Virus record (IMG/VR): IMGVR_UViG_3300017963_000063
Location: 1-54,338 of that record
DNA: 54,338 nt
Strand: one strand, 5' to 3'
DNA from: a virus
The notes under the pieces are model-generated. The model was given only the letters and a program-made list of their open reading frames with translations. It was not told where the DNA came from and did not search any database. Below are positions 33,023 through 39,787 of the stretch, one piece after another; position 1 is the stretch's first letter; each line of letters starts with the position of its first letter. Position numbers and translations under genes: made by a program.

Positions 33023-33721
33023 ATGGACGCGACGATTGAGGAGCATCTGGCGCGGCGGGCCGGATTCGTGCTGCGTGAACTAGGCCCGGTGTTTGACGGG
33101 CTGCCCAACGACCGCGAGTTCTTCATTGCTGGCGGTGCCATCGCTGGGCACATCAGCGACATTGACATATTCCCGGTTGGCGACGACGACCTCAGCCAGT
33201 GGATGACCCTAGATGCCGCCAAGTACCCCATCATCAGCAGGACGAAGAACGCAACGACGTACCGCTGCGAGCCTTGGCCCGTTCAGCTTTGCCACTACGC
33301 GCATCCAACATTGCGGGGCTTGGTGGACTCGTTCGACTATGCCCACATTCAGGCAGGTGCCCGGTGCAACATCGCCTGCGCGCTTGAGGTGTACTGGACC
33401 GAAGCATTCGTAGACTCGCGGGCGCTCAGCCTGTCGTGGTTCACGGGGTCAGAGTATCCGCTGTCATCGCTGATCCGGGCCGGCAAGTATTACAAGCGGG
33501 GCGAGATGCCCCGCGGGTCATATCTTCGGGCGGTCTTGGACTGTGCCGGGGCTGTGGCCAAGCGCGGATTCAAAGACTACGCCGACTTCAAGGACCAGCT
33601 TGACGCTGTAGACCTGGGGCTTGTGCCCGAGGAGTTGGGCGACGTAGAGCGTGCTGGCCTGATTGAACTATTTGAATCGCTGCGGCGCGATGACGGTGCT
33701 GGCTGCCCGTTAAGCCCGTAG
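33023..33721 (+). CDS. Nucleotidyltransferase-like protein
   Basis: 232 residues. 'FFIAGGAIAGHISDIDIFPV' matches the core of Pol-beta-superfamily nucleotidyltransferases: a GG turn in a helix-strand unit followed by D-x-D (SDIDIF) that binds metal. The later part is helical. Family members transfer NMP to RNA, protein or small molecules, including toxin-type enzymes such as MenT/AbiEii; the substrate here is unknown. I start at ATG 33023 because AGGAG lies 8 bases upstream; ATG 32993 is an alternative adding 10 residues. It follows the conserved element at 32966-32992. Confidence 0.6.
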   Translation: MDATIEEHLARRAGFVLRELGPVFDGLPNDREFFIAGGAIAGHISDIDIFPVGDDDLSQWMTLDAAKYPIISRTKNATTYRCEPWPVQLCHYAHPTLRGLVDSFDYAHIQAGARCNIACALEVYWTEAFVDSRALSLSWFTGSEYPLSSLIRAGKYYKRGEMPRGSYLRAVLDCAGAVAKRGFKDYADFKDQLDAVDLGLVPEELGDVERAGLIELFESLRRDDGAGCPLSP

Positions 33722-33724
33722 TCC

Positions 33725-33762
33725 CATAACAGAGGTTATGTGTCTTAGCTTATAGGACGAAG
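33725..33762 (+). promoter_or_regulatory. Conserved intergenic element A, copy 2, with dyad
   Basis: A perfect dyad CATAAC-AGAG-GTTATG (33725-33740) leads into TTATGTGTC-T-TA and a GGACG end, which matches 31897-31926. The word AGAGGTTA is shared with 1759-1764 and 47748-47753. A five-codon frame (ATG 33766 to TGA) overlaps the start of the next gene and may couple its translation. Confidence 0.45.
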
Positions 33763-33782
33763 AAGATGGACCGAGAACCCTG

Positions 33783-33980
33783 ATGCATATGCTGGCGGAC
33801 TTCATTGCCAACCTAGACCCGAGGTCTGTAGGAGGGCGCGGCCGCGCTTCGCGGGCGGCAATGCGTGCGTATGCCGAAGAAATCGAAGCGACTTCGCCCG
33901 GGTTTGCCGCGGACCTGTTGGACTATGTGCGGAGAATCGACGAGGCGCAAGCCCTTAGAACGCTGGGAGTTACGGAATGA
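33783..33980 (+). CDS. Unknown small helical protein
   Basis: 65 residues, helical, basic N-terminal half and acidic C-terminal half. The ATG overlaps the stop of a five-codon upstream frame (33766-33785), a TGATG arrangement used for re-initiation. It overlaps the next gene by 4 bases. No family recognised. Confidence 0.45.
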   Translation: MHMLADFIANLDPRSVGGRGRASRAAMRAYAEEIEATSPGFAADLLDYVRRIDEAQALRTLGVTE

Positions 33981-34195
33981 CAAACAAAACGCTCTTGCAC
34001 GAACCGGCGATGGCCAAGGTGCGAAGTAGCAAAATGCCAACGCTGGCAGCCTCCTACGAGAAGTTAGCCAAGGCTGCTGATGAGTCTAACGCGGCCAGGG
34101 CATCCCTCACGCTGGACTGGATAACTGACGGCGAGGACGTACAGGCTGAATTTGTGCCACAACTGACGATTGCCGTCGTTCGGCCACCGGACTAG
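33977..34195 (+). CDS. Unknown small protein
   Basis: 72 residues overlapping the previous gene by 4 bases. A helical N-terminal half is followed by a strand-rich end (FVPQLTIAVVRPPD). No signal, membrane segment or motif. Confidence 0.4.
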   Translation: MTNKTLLHEPAMAKVRSSKMPTLAASYEKLAKAADESNAARASLTLDWITDGEDVQAEFVPQLTIAVVRPPD

Positions 34196-34198
34196 GCG

Positions 34199-34225
34199 AA
34201 CGTCCGATAGACTTGGTTAAGTTGC
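34199..34225 (+). promoter_or_regulatory. Conserved intergenic element B, copy 2
   Basis: Matches 32966-32992 at 20 of 27 positions (AACGTCCGA ... TAAGTTGC), same length, and likewise directly precedes a gene. Conservation at both ends with a variable middle resembles a two-box binding site. Confidence 0.45.
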
Positions 34226-34238
34226 GCAGGAGACGGCT

Positions 34239-34607
34239 TTGAGACCAGCAACGTGGACAGATCGGCGAGCATCCGCGCACGGCGACTTGTCGAGTCGGTA
34301 CATCGACGAGGCCATGAGCAGCCGCTGCTTTGCCGTCATGGCTGTCGCACTGCCTTGCTGCAAGCCGCACGAACTGCCGCGGAAGCCGGATTACGAATAT
34401 GAAGACTTTGGGTGCTGGTCACCCAAGAGAACGGTCAAGGTGTGGCTGCCGACGAAGCCCGAGCGCGTGACGTACAGGTGTCCGGTGTGCGGGTACATGC
34501 GCACGTTTAGTGCAGCCGAACTGACCACCTTGCGCGCGGCTGGACGTATACCCCGGTGTTCGCGCGCGGGACACAGGCGCGGCGTCGCGATGAAGCCGAT
34601 GGAGTAG
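34239..34607 (+). CDS. Small zinc-ribbon-like protein
   Basis: 122 residues from TTG 34239 with AGGAG six bases upstream. 'CPVCGYMRTFSAAELTTL' (residues ~81-98) plus a later Cys/His (CSRAGH) looks like a zinc ribbon; CC at about 40 may contribute. The rare start codon is chosen because no ATG fits the ribosome-binding site. Function unknown. Confidence 0.45.
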   Translation: MRPATWTDRRASAHGDLSSRYIDEAMSSRCFAVMAVALPCCKPHELPRKPDYEYEDFGCWSPKRTVKVWLPTKPERVTYRCPVCGYMRTFSAAELTTLRAAGRIPRCSRAGHRRGVAMKPME

Positions 34608-34610
34608 CCG

Positions 34611-34829
34611 ATGACAGCCAAGACCGCCGAACGAATGATGCACGTAACCATGCAGTTGCCGGCTGCCAAGGTGGCCGCCATTGACGAGTTTGGCGAGCTG
34701 CTTGTGCCGGGGTCCGACAGCCGCGCTGCGAGCATCCGCACGCTGATAGACATAGCGTTGGCGTCCAAGGCGAAGCAGATTGCGAAGGCTCGGGCCGCGA
34801 AACTGGGGTCGGGGAGCGCGAAGGGATGA
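34611..34829 (+). CDS. Ribbon-helix-helix DNA-binding protein
   Basis: 72 residues. A strand 'MHVTMQLP' is followed by two helices ('AAKVAAIDEFGELL' and 'SRAASIRTLIDIALASK'), the arrangement of CopG/MetJ-type ribbon-helix-helix regulators, with SR at the start of helix 2 and a basic tail. Such proteins bind operator DNA as dimers with the strand in the major groove. It lies just upstream of the strongest promoter in the window (35035), so it may regulate the recombination operon or itself. Fold from pattern; target inferred. Confidence 0.6.
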   Translation: MTAKTAERMMHVTMQLPAAKVAAIDEFGELLVPGSDSRAASIRTLIDIALASKAKQIAKARAAKLGSGSAKG

Positions 34830-34830
34830 C

Positions 34831-35052
34831 GTGGCTAGGTTCTGGTCCTCTATCGTTGACCTCCGCGTGGGCTGCAACAGGTGCGGCAACTGCGGGCAAC
34901 CTTTGGACCCGGACGGATGGGCACCAGTGAACCGTGGTCGTATAGAGTGCTGCCGTCGCCCACCAGATGTTGTGGCACCAGATGCAGTGCATCGAAGAGC
35001 GCACGACTGCCAGGGAGATTGGCTGAGAAAACACTTGACAGGTTCCGAATAA
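34831..35052 (+). CDS. Small cysteine-rich protein
   Basis: 73 residues from GTG 34831 with AGGGA six bases upstream, next to the regulator stop. CNRCGNCG (residues ~15-22) and 'RIECC' could form a zinc knuckle. The end of the gene (35035-35052) overlaps the -35 region of the next promoter. Weak composition evidence, so moderate confidence. Confidence 0.4.
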   Translation: MARFWSSIVDLRVGCNRCGNCGQPLDPDGWAPVNRGRIECCRRPPDVVAPDAVHRRAHDCQGDWLRKHLTGSE

Positions 35053-35063
35053 TGTGTTAGGCT
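35035..35063 (+). promoter_or_regulatory. Strong sigma70-type promoter of the recombination operon
   Basis: TTGACA (35035-35040), 17-base spacer, TAGGCT (35058-35063); transcription expected from about 35069-35071, exactly where the first arm of the structured leader begins. A consensus -35 with ideal spacing makes this the most convincing promoter seen in the window. It lies after the ribbon-helix-helix regulator gene. Confidence 0.75.
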
Positions 35064-35070
35064 GAACAGT

Positions 35071-35192
35071 GAAAGGCGATGAGGCTGTGAACCCCTCACT
35101 GACCAACCGATACGTGGCCCCCGGAGGCCCTTCGATGGATGCCTGTCCGCAATACCGGCTTCATCGCCTTTCAACCTCCGGGGGCCTGTTTT
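35071..35192 (+). ncRNA. Structured leader with interleaved 12-bp stems and U-tract
   Basis: Stem A: GAAAGGCGATGA (35071-35082) pairs perfectly with TCATCGCCTTTC (35161-35172). Stem B: GGCCCCCGGAGG (35116-35127) pairs perfectly with CCTCCGGGGGCC (35175-35186). The order A-B-A'-B' is that of an H-type pseudoknot, with 33-base loops on either side of B and 2 bases between A' and B'. B' is followed by TGTTTTTG, so B:B' is also a terminator hairpin. A tiny frame ATG AGG CTG TGA (35079-35090) begins inside arm A. It may be an attenuator, a small RNA or a DNA-level site. Stems are seen; function is inferred. Confidence 0.65.
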
Positions 35193-35207
35193 TGTTGGAG
35201 CGTGACA

Positions 35208-36449
35208 ATGCCAGATAGCACTACCGAACCACTACGGATCATCTACCTTGAAGCGGAGAACGTAAAGCGCCTGAAGGCTGTGCGGATCAAGCCGGACAAG
35301 ACGCTGGTGCGGATAGAGGGTCGCAATGCGCAGGGCAAAACCAGCGTCATCGACGCTATCTGCGCGTGCCTGGGCGGCGGGAAATGGCAGCCCGAGAAGC
35401 CCGTTCGTGAAGGCGAGAAGAAGGCCCGAGTATCGGTAGACCTTGGTGATCTTCAGGTCGAACGTCGCTGGACGGCCCGGGGTGGCACTACGTTAGAGGT
35501 AACGGCCAACGGGGACAGGCAGGCTACGCCGCAGGCTATCCTCGACAAGCTGGTAGGTGACCTGACATTCGATCCGCTGGCGTTCGTTCGCATGAAGTCC
35601 AAGGATCAGGCGGACATTCTACGTCGCCTTGCGGGGATAGATTTCGCCGACCTTGATGCCAAGAGGCAGGGGCTGTACGACGCTCGCACGGTGGCCAACC
35701 GCGAGGCAAAGTCCGCCGAAGCCCGTCGTGGACCGATGCCGGCGAAGCCCAAGTCCGATAAGCCGATTGACGTGAGGGAGTTGGCCCATAGGCAACAAGT
35801 CGCCATCACGCACAACCGCGAGGTGCAAAACGCGAGAGACGCGGCGGACCGCGCTGCTGGCGAATTGAAGGTCGCGCAAAAGACACTGGCGAACGCGCAG
35901 GCTCGCGTTGAAGAGGCCGCAGAACAAGCCAAGGTTGCACAGGAACACGCACAGAGCATGACTCCGCAGGACGTGGGCGATCTTGGTGCCGAGCTTGTAG
36001 CGGCTGAAGAACACAACAAGGCGATCGCCGAGTGGGCGGCATGGGAAAAGCGGGACGCTGAGGCTGTCGAGCTGGAGAAAATGGCCGAGAGTTACACGGA
36101 TCAGATAGAGGCCCTGGACGCCGAAAAGGCCAAGACTTTGCAGGAGGCGAGTTTTCCGCTTGCTGGCCTGAGCCTTGATGCTAACGGCGTGTGTTTGGGC
36201 GGCGTCCCGTTTGCACAAGCATCGTCCGCCGAGCAGTTACGGTGCGGAGTCGCTATCGGGCTAGCCCAGCGGAAGCGGGCGCGGCTTGGGTTTATCCGTG
36301 ACGGATCGTTGCTGGATGCCGACAACCTGCAACTTCTACACGATATTGCTGCGGAGTACGATGCCCAAATCTTTGTTGAGCGTGTAGCGGAGTCTCCTGA
36401 CGCCAGCGCAGTTTACATCGAAGATGGAGAAATCATCGATGCCGACTAA
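35208..36449 (+). CDS. SMC/Rad50-like ATPase
   Basis: 413 residues from ATG 35208, GGAG 7 bases upstream. An N-terminal half-site has 'IYLEAENVKRLKAVRI' followed by Walker A 'GRNAQGKTS' (38-46). A coiled-coil arm spans about 150-290 (Ala/Glu/Lys-rich). The C-terminal part has an ABC-signature-like 'SSAEQLRCGVAIGLAQ' and a Walker-B-like 'LGFIRDGSLLD'. This is the layout of RecF/Rad50/SMC ATPases acting on DNA ends, usually with a nuclease; small phage members lie next to ERF and exonuclease genes as here. It opens the recombination operon behind the structured leader. Confidence 0.7.
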   Translation: MPDSTTEPLRIIYLEAENVKRLKAVRIKPDKTLVRIEGRNAQGKTSVIDAICACLGGGKWQPEKPVREGEKKARVSVDLGDLQVERRWTARGGTTLEVTANGDRQATPQAILDKLVGDLTFDPLAFVRMKSKDQADILRRLAGIDFADLDAKRQGLYDARTVANREAKSAEARRGPMPAKPKSDKPIDVRELAHRQQVAITHNREVQNARDAADRAAGELKVAQKTLANAQARVEEAAEQAKVAQEHAQSMTPQDVGDLGAELVAAEEHNKAIAEWAAWEKRDAEAVELEKMAESYTDQIEALDAEKAKTLQEASFPLAGLSLDANGVCLGGVPFAQASSAEQLRCGVAIGLAQRKRARLGFIRDGSLLDADNLQLLHDIAAEYDAQIFVERVAESPDASAVYIEDGEIIDAD

Positions 36450-37227
36450 CCCCGAACCTGCGATAGTGAAGGCCGAACCCGGCACGCTGGCGGAAGCGTC
36501 GTCGCTGATGCACATGGCCGTAGAGCGTGGCTTAGACATGCAGGCGGCCTGGGAAGTCTACGAGAGGGCGTGTCGCTTCGACTCAGTGAAGCAGTATAAC
36601 GCAGCCATGACGGCGTTCCACCTGGAATGCCCATCCATGCCAAGAACTGGGCGCCATGCTGGCGTAAAGCGGCTAACTGCCCGCGGCGTCAAAGAGCCCG
36701 CTTCATACACCACCCTTGAGGACATCGACGAAACAATTGACCCGATTCTCAAGTCGCTCGGTCTCTCCTACGACTGGGAAGATACAAAAATACAGGAGAT
36801 CAGCGGCAAGCCGTGGTTTCAGGTGTCGCTTCGCATCAGGCACACAGGCGGGCATTCCGAGATAAAGACTGGGCAGTGGATACCAATGGGTACGCAGGAC
36901 CTTCAACCGGCCGACTTGGCTGGGGCCGCGCAAAGCCGAGCCAGAAGGATGGCCCTGATTCACGGGTTTGGGCTGAGCTCAGTGGCTGCCGACGAGGCGG
37001 ACATGCCCCCGCCCGGTGAGCCGATGACGGAGGAGAACGCCCGGCAGATCACCGAGTTGTTGGACGGCCTGGGGCACGTCACTGACGCTGCCAATCGATC
37101 CGCTTGGGAGCGGCGGATATTCGAGCGGTTCAGCGTGGAGTCCGTTGACCAGCTACCCGCCGACAAGTTCGACGAGATTGCGTCGAAGATTCAGGCGGGG
37201 ATCGACAAGGCGAAGGGCGGGCCATGA
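36439..37227 (+). CDS. erf: ERF-family single-strand annealing protein
   Basis: 262 residues. ERF motifs are visible: 'YNAAMTAFHLECPSMPRTG' near residue 55, 'YTTLEDIDETIDPILKSLGL' near 95, 'GHSEIKTG' and 'PADLAGAAQSRARRMAL...GFGL', which corresponds to the usual G-x-x-x-T/S-Y-x-R-R-Y-x-L segment. ERF proteins anneal complementary single strands during circularisation and recombination. The C-terminal ~60 residues are helical. The start at 36439 has GGAGA about 8 bases upstream and overlaps the preceding gene; ATG 36424 is an alternative. Partner exonuclease is encoded two genes downstream. Confidence 0.8.
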   Translation: MPTNPEPAIVKAEPGTLAEASSLMHMAVERGLDMQAAWEVYERACRFDSVKQYNAAMTAFHLECPSMPRTGRHAGVKRLTARGVKEPASYTTLEDIDETIDPILKSLGLSYDWEDTKIQEISGKPWFQVSLRIRHTGGHSEIKTGQWIPMGTQDLQPADLAGAAQSRARRMALIHGFGLSSVAADEADMPPPGEPMTEENARQITELLDGLGHVTDAANRSAWERRIFERFSVESVDQLPADKFDEIASKIQAGIDKAKGGP

Positions 37228-37634
37228 GTGCGCGGCGCGTATACAACTTGGTTGACTTCTTTGAGTTGCTGGGCGTCACGTTTGCCACGGATTGGGATGG
37301 TGAGGTAGAGGCGACGTATCCCGAGTCGGTGCCCATAGAACTGCTGCGTTCTCTTGTGGAGGACTACACTGACGAGATACGACGAAGGATGGAATTTCGT
37401 CGCCGGCGTGCCATGCAGGTGTGCGTAGGCGGTGGGACGCTGAATGGCCAAAGGCACAGCAAGTTCTGGCCGCAGCTAATTTGCAAGCATCTAGGCAGGG
37501 CGCGGTGGGAAGTGTACGCCATAGCGCGTGATGGCCGGGCTTTCTATTGCGGCGAAGCAAGCAGCCAGCAGAAAGCGCGTCGGCTCGCCGCTGCACGCAG
37601 GGCACACGAGGCAGCGGGGCAAACGAAGCCATGA
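37224..37634 (+). CDS. Unknown basic protein between ERF and exonuclease genes
   Basis: 136 residues, overlapping both neighbours by 4 bases. A helical, Arg-rich middle (EIRRRMEFRRRRAMQ) and a later 'WEVYAIARDGRAFYCGEASS' segment that looks like a small alpha/beta DNA-binding domain. Its place between annealing protein and nuclease suggests an accessory role in recombination. No family recognised. Confidence 0.5.
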   Translation: MSARRVYNLVDFFELLGVTFATDWDGEVEATYPESVPIELLRSLVEDYTDEIRRRMEFRRRRAMQVCVGGGTLNGQRHSKFWPQLICKHLGRARWEVYAIARDGRAFYCGEASSQQKARRLAAARRAHEAAGQTKP

Positions 37635-38419
37635 TCGTCCACGATTGCCAGCAGGGCTCAGACCAGTGGAAGGACTTCCACATCGGCACGATCAGCGCGT
37701 CGAGCGTGGACAAGATCGTGACGCCCAAGACGCGGAAGCCGTCCACGCAGGTACGGGGCCTCGTCAACCGGCTGGTGGCCGAATTGATGACCGGCGAGTG
37801 TCTGATCGACGATGGGACCACGCAGTTCATGGAGCGGGGGTTGAAACTGGAGGCTCAAGCCCGGGCCGATTACGCCTGGGACCACGACGTGGACGTGCAG
37901 GAGGTCGGTTTCGTCACTACCGACGATGGGCTGTGCGGCGGGAGTCCTGACGGGCTGATCGGGGATGACGGCGGCCTGGAGATCAAGGTCCCCGGTCCGA
38001 TTGTCCATGTCGGCTACATGCGAGACCCGCAGCGGCTCGCCAACGACTACCACTCGCAAGTCCAGTGCTACCTGTGGATTACGGAACGCCGCTGGTGGGA
38101 CATTCTGTCGTGGAACCGGCCGGGCGGGCTTCCTGACGTGATCTACACGGTGGAGCGTGACGAGCAGTACATTGATGCTTTAGCCGAGGCTGTTCGCATA
38201 GTGGCGGCTGAGGTGGAGTCGATTCTGGTGCGGTTCGGCTATCGGCCGCCAGGGGGCGTTTTTAAGCCGCTGGTGGATTCTGGCGGGTCCGAGGGCGTCG
38301 GGGCGGATTCATCGCCAGGCGCGGCGTCTGAGGCCCCTTCAGCGGCAAGCTGTGGCGGGCAGGCTGGCGGCGGGGACGAGCTAGGGAGTAGGACCAGCGT
38401 GCAGGGAGGCAGTGCGTAA
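37631..38419 (+). CDS. YqaJ/lambda-type exonuclease
   Basis: 262 residues. The PD-(D/E)xK core is visible: Asp107 in 'GGSPDGLIGD', Glu117-x-Lys119 in 'GGLEIKVP', then 'YHSQVQCYLWIT', the conserved Q-containing helix of YqaJ/lambda exonuclease. The N-terminal 'QGSDQWKDFHIGTISAS' is the usual opening. The enzyme resects 5' ends of double-stranded DNA, feeding the ERF annealing protein. The last ~50 residues are a low-complexity Gly/Ser/Ala tail not needed for catalysis. Confidence 0.8.
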   Translation: MIVHDCQQGSDQWKDFHIGTISASSVDKIVTPKTRKPSTQVRGLVNRLVAELMTGECLIDDGTTQFMERGLKLEAQARADYAWDHDVDVQEVGFVTTDDGLCGGSPDGLIGDDGGLEIKVPGPIVHVGYMRDPQRLANDYHSQVQCYLWITERRWWDILSWNRPGGLPDVIYTVERDEQYIDALAEAVRIVAAEVESILVRFGYRPPGGVFKPLVDSGGSEGVGADSSPGAASEAPSAASCGGQAGGGDELGSRTSVQGGSA

Positions 38420-39290
38420 GGCTAGGCTGGGGCGGTGGCTGCCGCGTGATGTGGCTGCCGCCCTGGCCGCCTGGCTAGCTAGACCGATGGCCCAGATCAG
38501 AGACGAGGCAACTTGGCCCGAACCCACCTGGCAGTGCCCCGGCGTGCGGCTGTACCTGGGCGACTGCCTGGAGGTGCTGCCGACCTTCCCTGACGCCAGC
38601 GTGCCCATGATCTGGACTGATCCTCCATTTGGACACGGCAACATGCAGGACGATCTCCAGGCGGCGCGGGTGCGTGACGGTGTACTGGGCGCACGGCGGG
38701 CTGACGTGCAGCCCATTGCAAACGATACCGGGGAGGGCTTTGAGCGAATACTGACAGGCTTCTTGGACGAGGCCACGCGGCTACTGACGCCCGACTGCTG
38801 CTGCTGCTGCTGCTGCGGCGGCGGCGGCGGCGGGCCGCAGCCCACCTTCGCGCGTGTGGCGAAGTGGATCGACGAGCGGCTTGAGTTCTTCCATGCCGTC
38901 GTGTGGGACAAGTCTGCGCGGGGCAATGGGATGGGCTGGCGCTACCGGCGGAACTATGAGTTCGTGATGGTGGCGCATCGGCGCGGCGGCACGCTGTTGT
39001 GGCAAGAGGGGGCGCCTGCGATTCCTAACGTGCTGCGCGACATGCCGGTTGCGGATCGCCAGCACCCTAACGAGAAGCCGCTGGCGCTGGTTAAGCGCTT
39101 CTTGGGTGTGCATGGGAACGGTGGCGGGCTCGTCCTCGACCCCTTCATGGGTTCCGGCACAACCGGCGTGGCCTGCGTCCAGCTCGGCCGCGAGTTCGTC
39201 GGCATCGAGATCGAGCCTAAGTATTTCGACATCGCGGTCACGAGAATCGACCAGGAGCGCCGGCAGGGGAGGCTGGAGTTCGGGCCATGA
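38412..39290 (+). CDS. Amino-methyltransferase (N4-cytosine or N6-adenine), beta class order
   Basis: 292 residues from GTG 38412; ATG 38487 (268 residues) is an alternative. Catalytic motif IV is 'TDPPF' (69-73), then near residue 240 'DPFMGSGTTGVACVQLGREF' gives motif I with GIEIEP following. IV before I is the order of class beta enzymes. It methylates an exocyclic amino group in DNA. A run of seven Cys and six Gly codons (38796-38834) lies in a loop between the motifs; I recall similar Cys/Gly runs in phage relatives. It lies with the recombination genes and may protect phage DNA. Confidence 0.8.
   Translation: MRKARLGRWLPRDVAAALAAWLARPMAQIRDEATWPEPTWQCPGVRLYLGDCLEVLPTFPDASVPMIWTDPPFGHGNMQDDLQAARVRDGVLGARRADVQPIANDTGEGFERILTGFLDEATRLLTPDCCCCCCCGGGGGGPQPTFARVAKWIDERLEFFHAVVWDKSARGNGMGWRYRRNYEFVMVAHRRGGTLLWQEGAPAIPNVLRDMPVADRQHPNEKPLALVKRFLGVHGNGGGLVLDPFMGSGTTGVACVQLGREFVGIEIEPKYFDIAVTRIDQERRQGRLEFGP
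38796..38834 (+). repeat. Trinucleotide tracts (TGC)7-(GGC)5
   Basis: Seven TGC codons (38796-38816) followed by five GGC and one GGG (38817-38834) encode seven Cys and six Gly in the methyltransferase. Triplet length keeps the frame, so slippage would change loop length, not switch the gene off. Confidence 0.9.
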
Positions 39291-39595
39291 AAGTGACCGA
39301 CGAGCCAACGCTGTTCGACGTGCCCCGGAGCCGTTCGACGGACCCGGAGACGAGCCGGGAGGCCGAGGACCGCCACGCCGGCAAAGCCTGGACGCACACC
39401 AAGTGGGTAGCCCAGCAGGTGCAACTCTACCCGGGGTCAACGGCGGTCGAGCTGTGGAAGGCGTGCGGCGGCCTTGACCGCCACGAGTGGTCCCGCCGGC
39501 TGCCCGACGCCGAGCGGATCGGGCTGATACGCAGAGGCGAGCCCCGCAAGTGCCGAGTCCGAGGCGTCAAGATGGTGACCTGGTGGCCGAAATGA
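39287..39595 (+). CDS. Small winged-helix-like phage protein
   Basis: 102 residues overlapping the methyltransferase stop. Opens with 'TDEPTLFDVPRSRSTDPETS', a string common in phage proteins of this size, then helices around 'STAVELWKACGG' and 'RRLPDAERIGLIRRGEPRKC' that resemble a winged-helix unit with wing 'RRGEPRKCRV'. Probably DNA-binding; the target is unknown. Confidence 0.55.
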   Translation: MKVTDEPTLFDVPRSRSTDPETSREAEDRHAGKAWTHTKWVAQQVQLYPGSTAVELWKACGGLDRHEWSRRLPDAERIGLIRRGEPRKCRVRGVKMVTWWPK

Positions 39596-39783
39596 GGATC
39601 TACTTAGGTTGCCGGAATGAATCCAGCCCGTTGACTGAGGCGTACTACGGACGCTACACGCTCGCACGCGAACTGATTGATGCTTTGCCTAAGAAGTTGT
39701 CTACGTGGTCTTTACCGCGAGACTGGGTGCAGAATCGCACATGGGCGGCATGGGAGGAGTGGCAGGCACGGACAGCGGAGTAA
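39592..39783 (+). CDS. Unknown small protein
   Basis: 63 residues from ATG 39592, 4-base overlap with the upstream gene. Trp/Tyr-rich (TWSLPRDWVQNRTWAAWEEW near the end). No motif. It precedes the replication gene. Confidence 0.4.
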   Translation: MRIYLGCRNESSPLTEAYYGRYTLARELIDALPKKLSTWSLPRDWVQNRTWAAWEEWQARTAE

Positions 39784-39787
39784 ACTG

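Noticed and set aside
34419-35174. 251-codon leftward frame over the promoter and structured leader
   Set aside because: It crosses three rightward genes and the promoter; no pattern of a real protein and no start signal.
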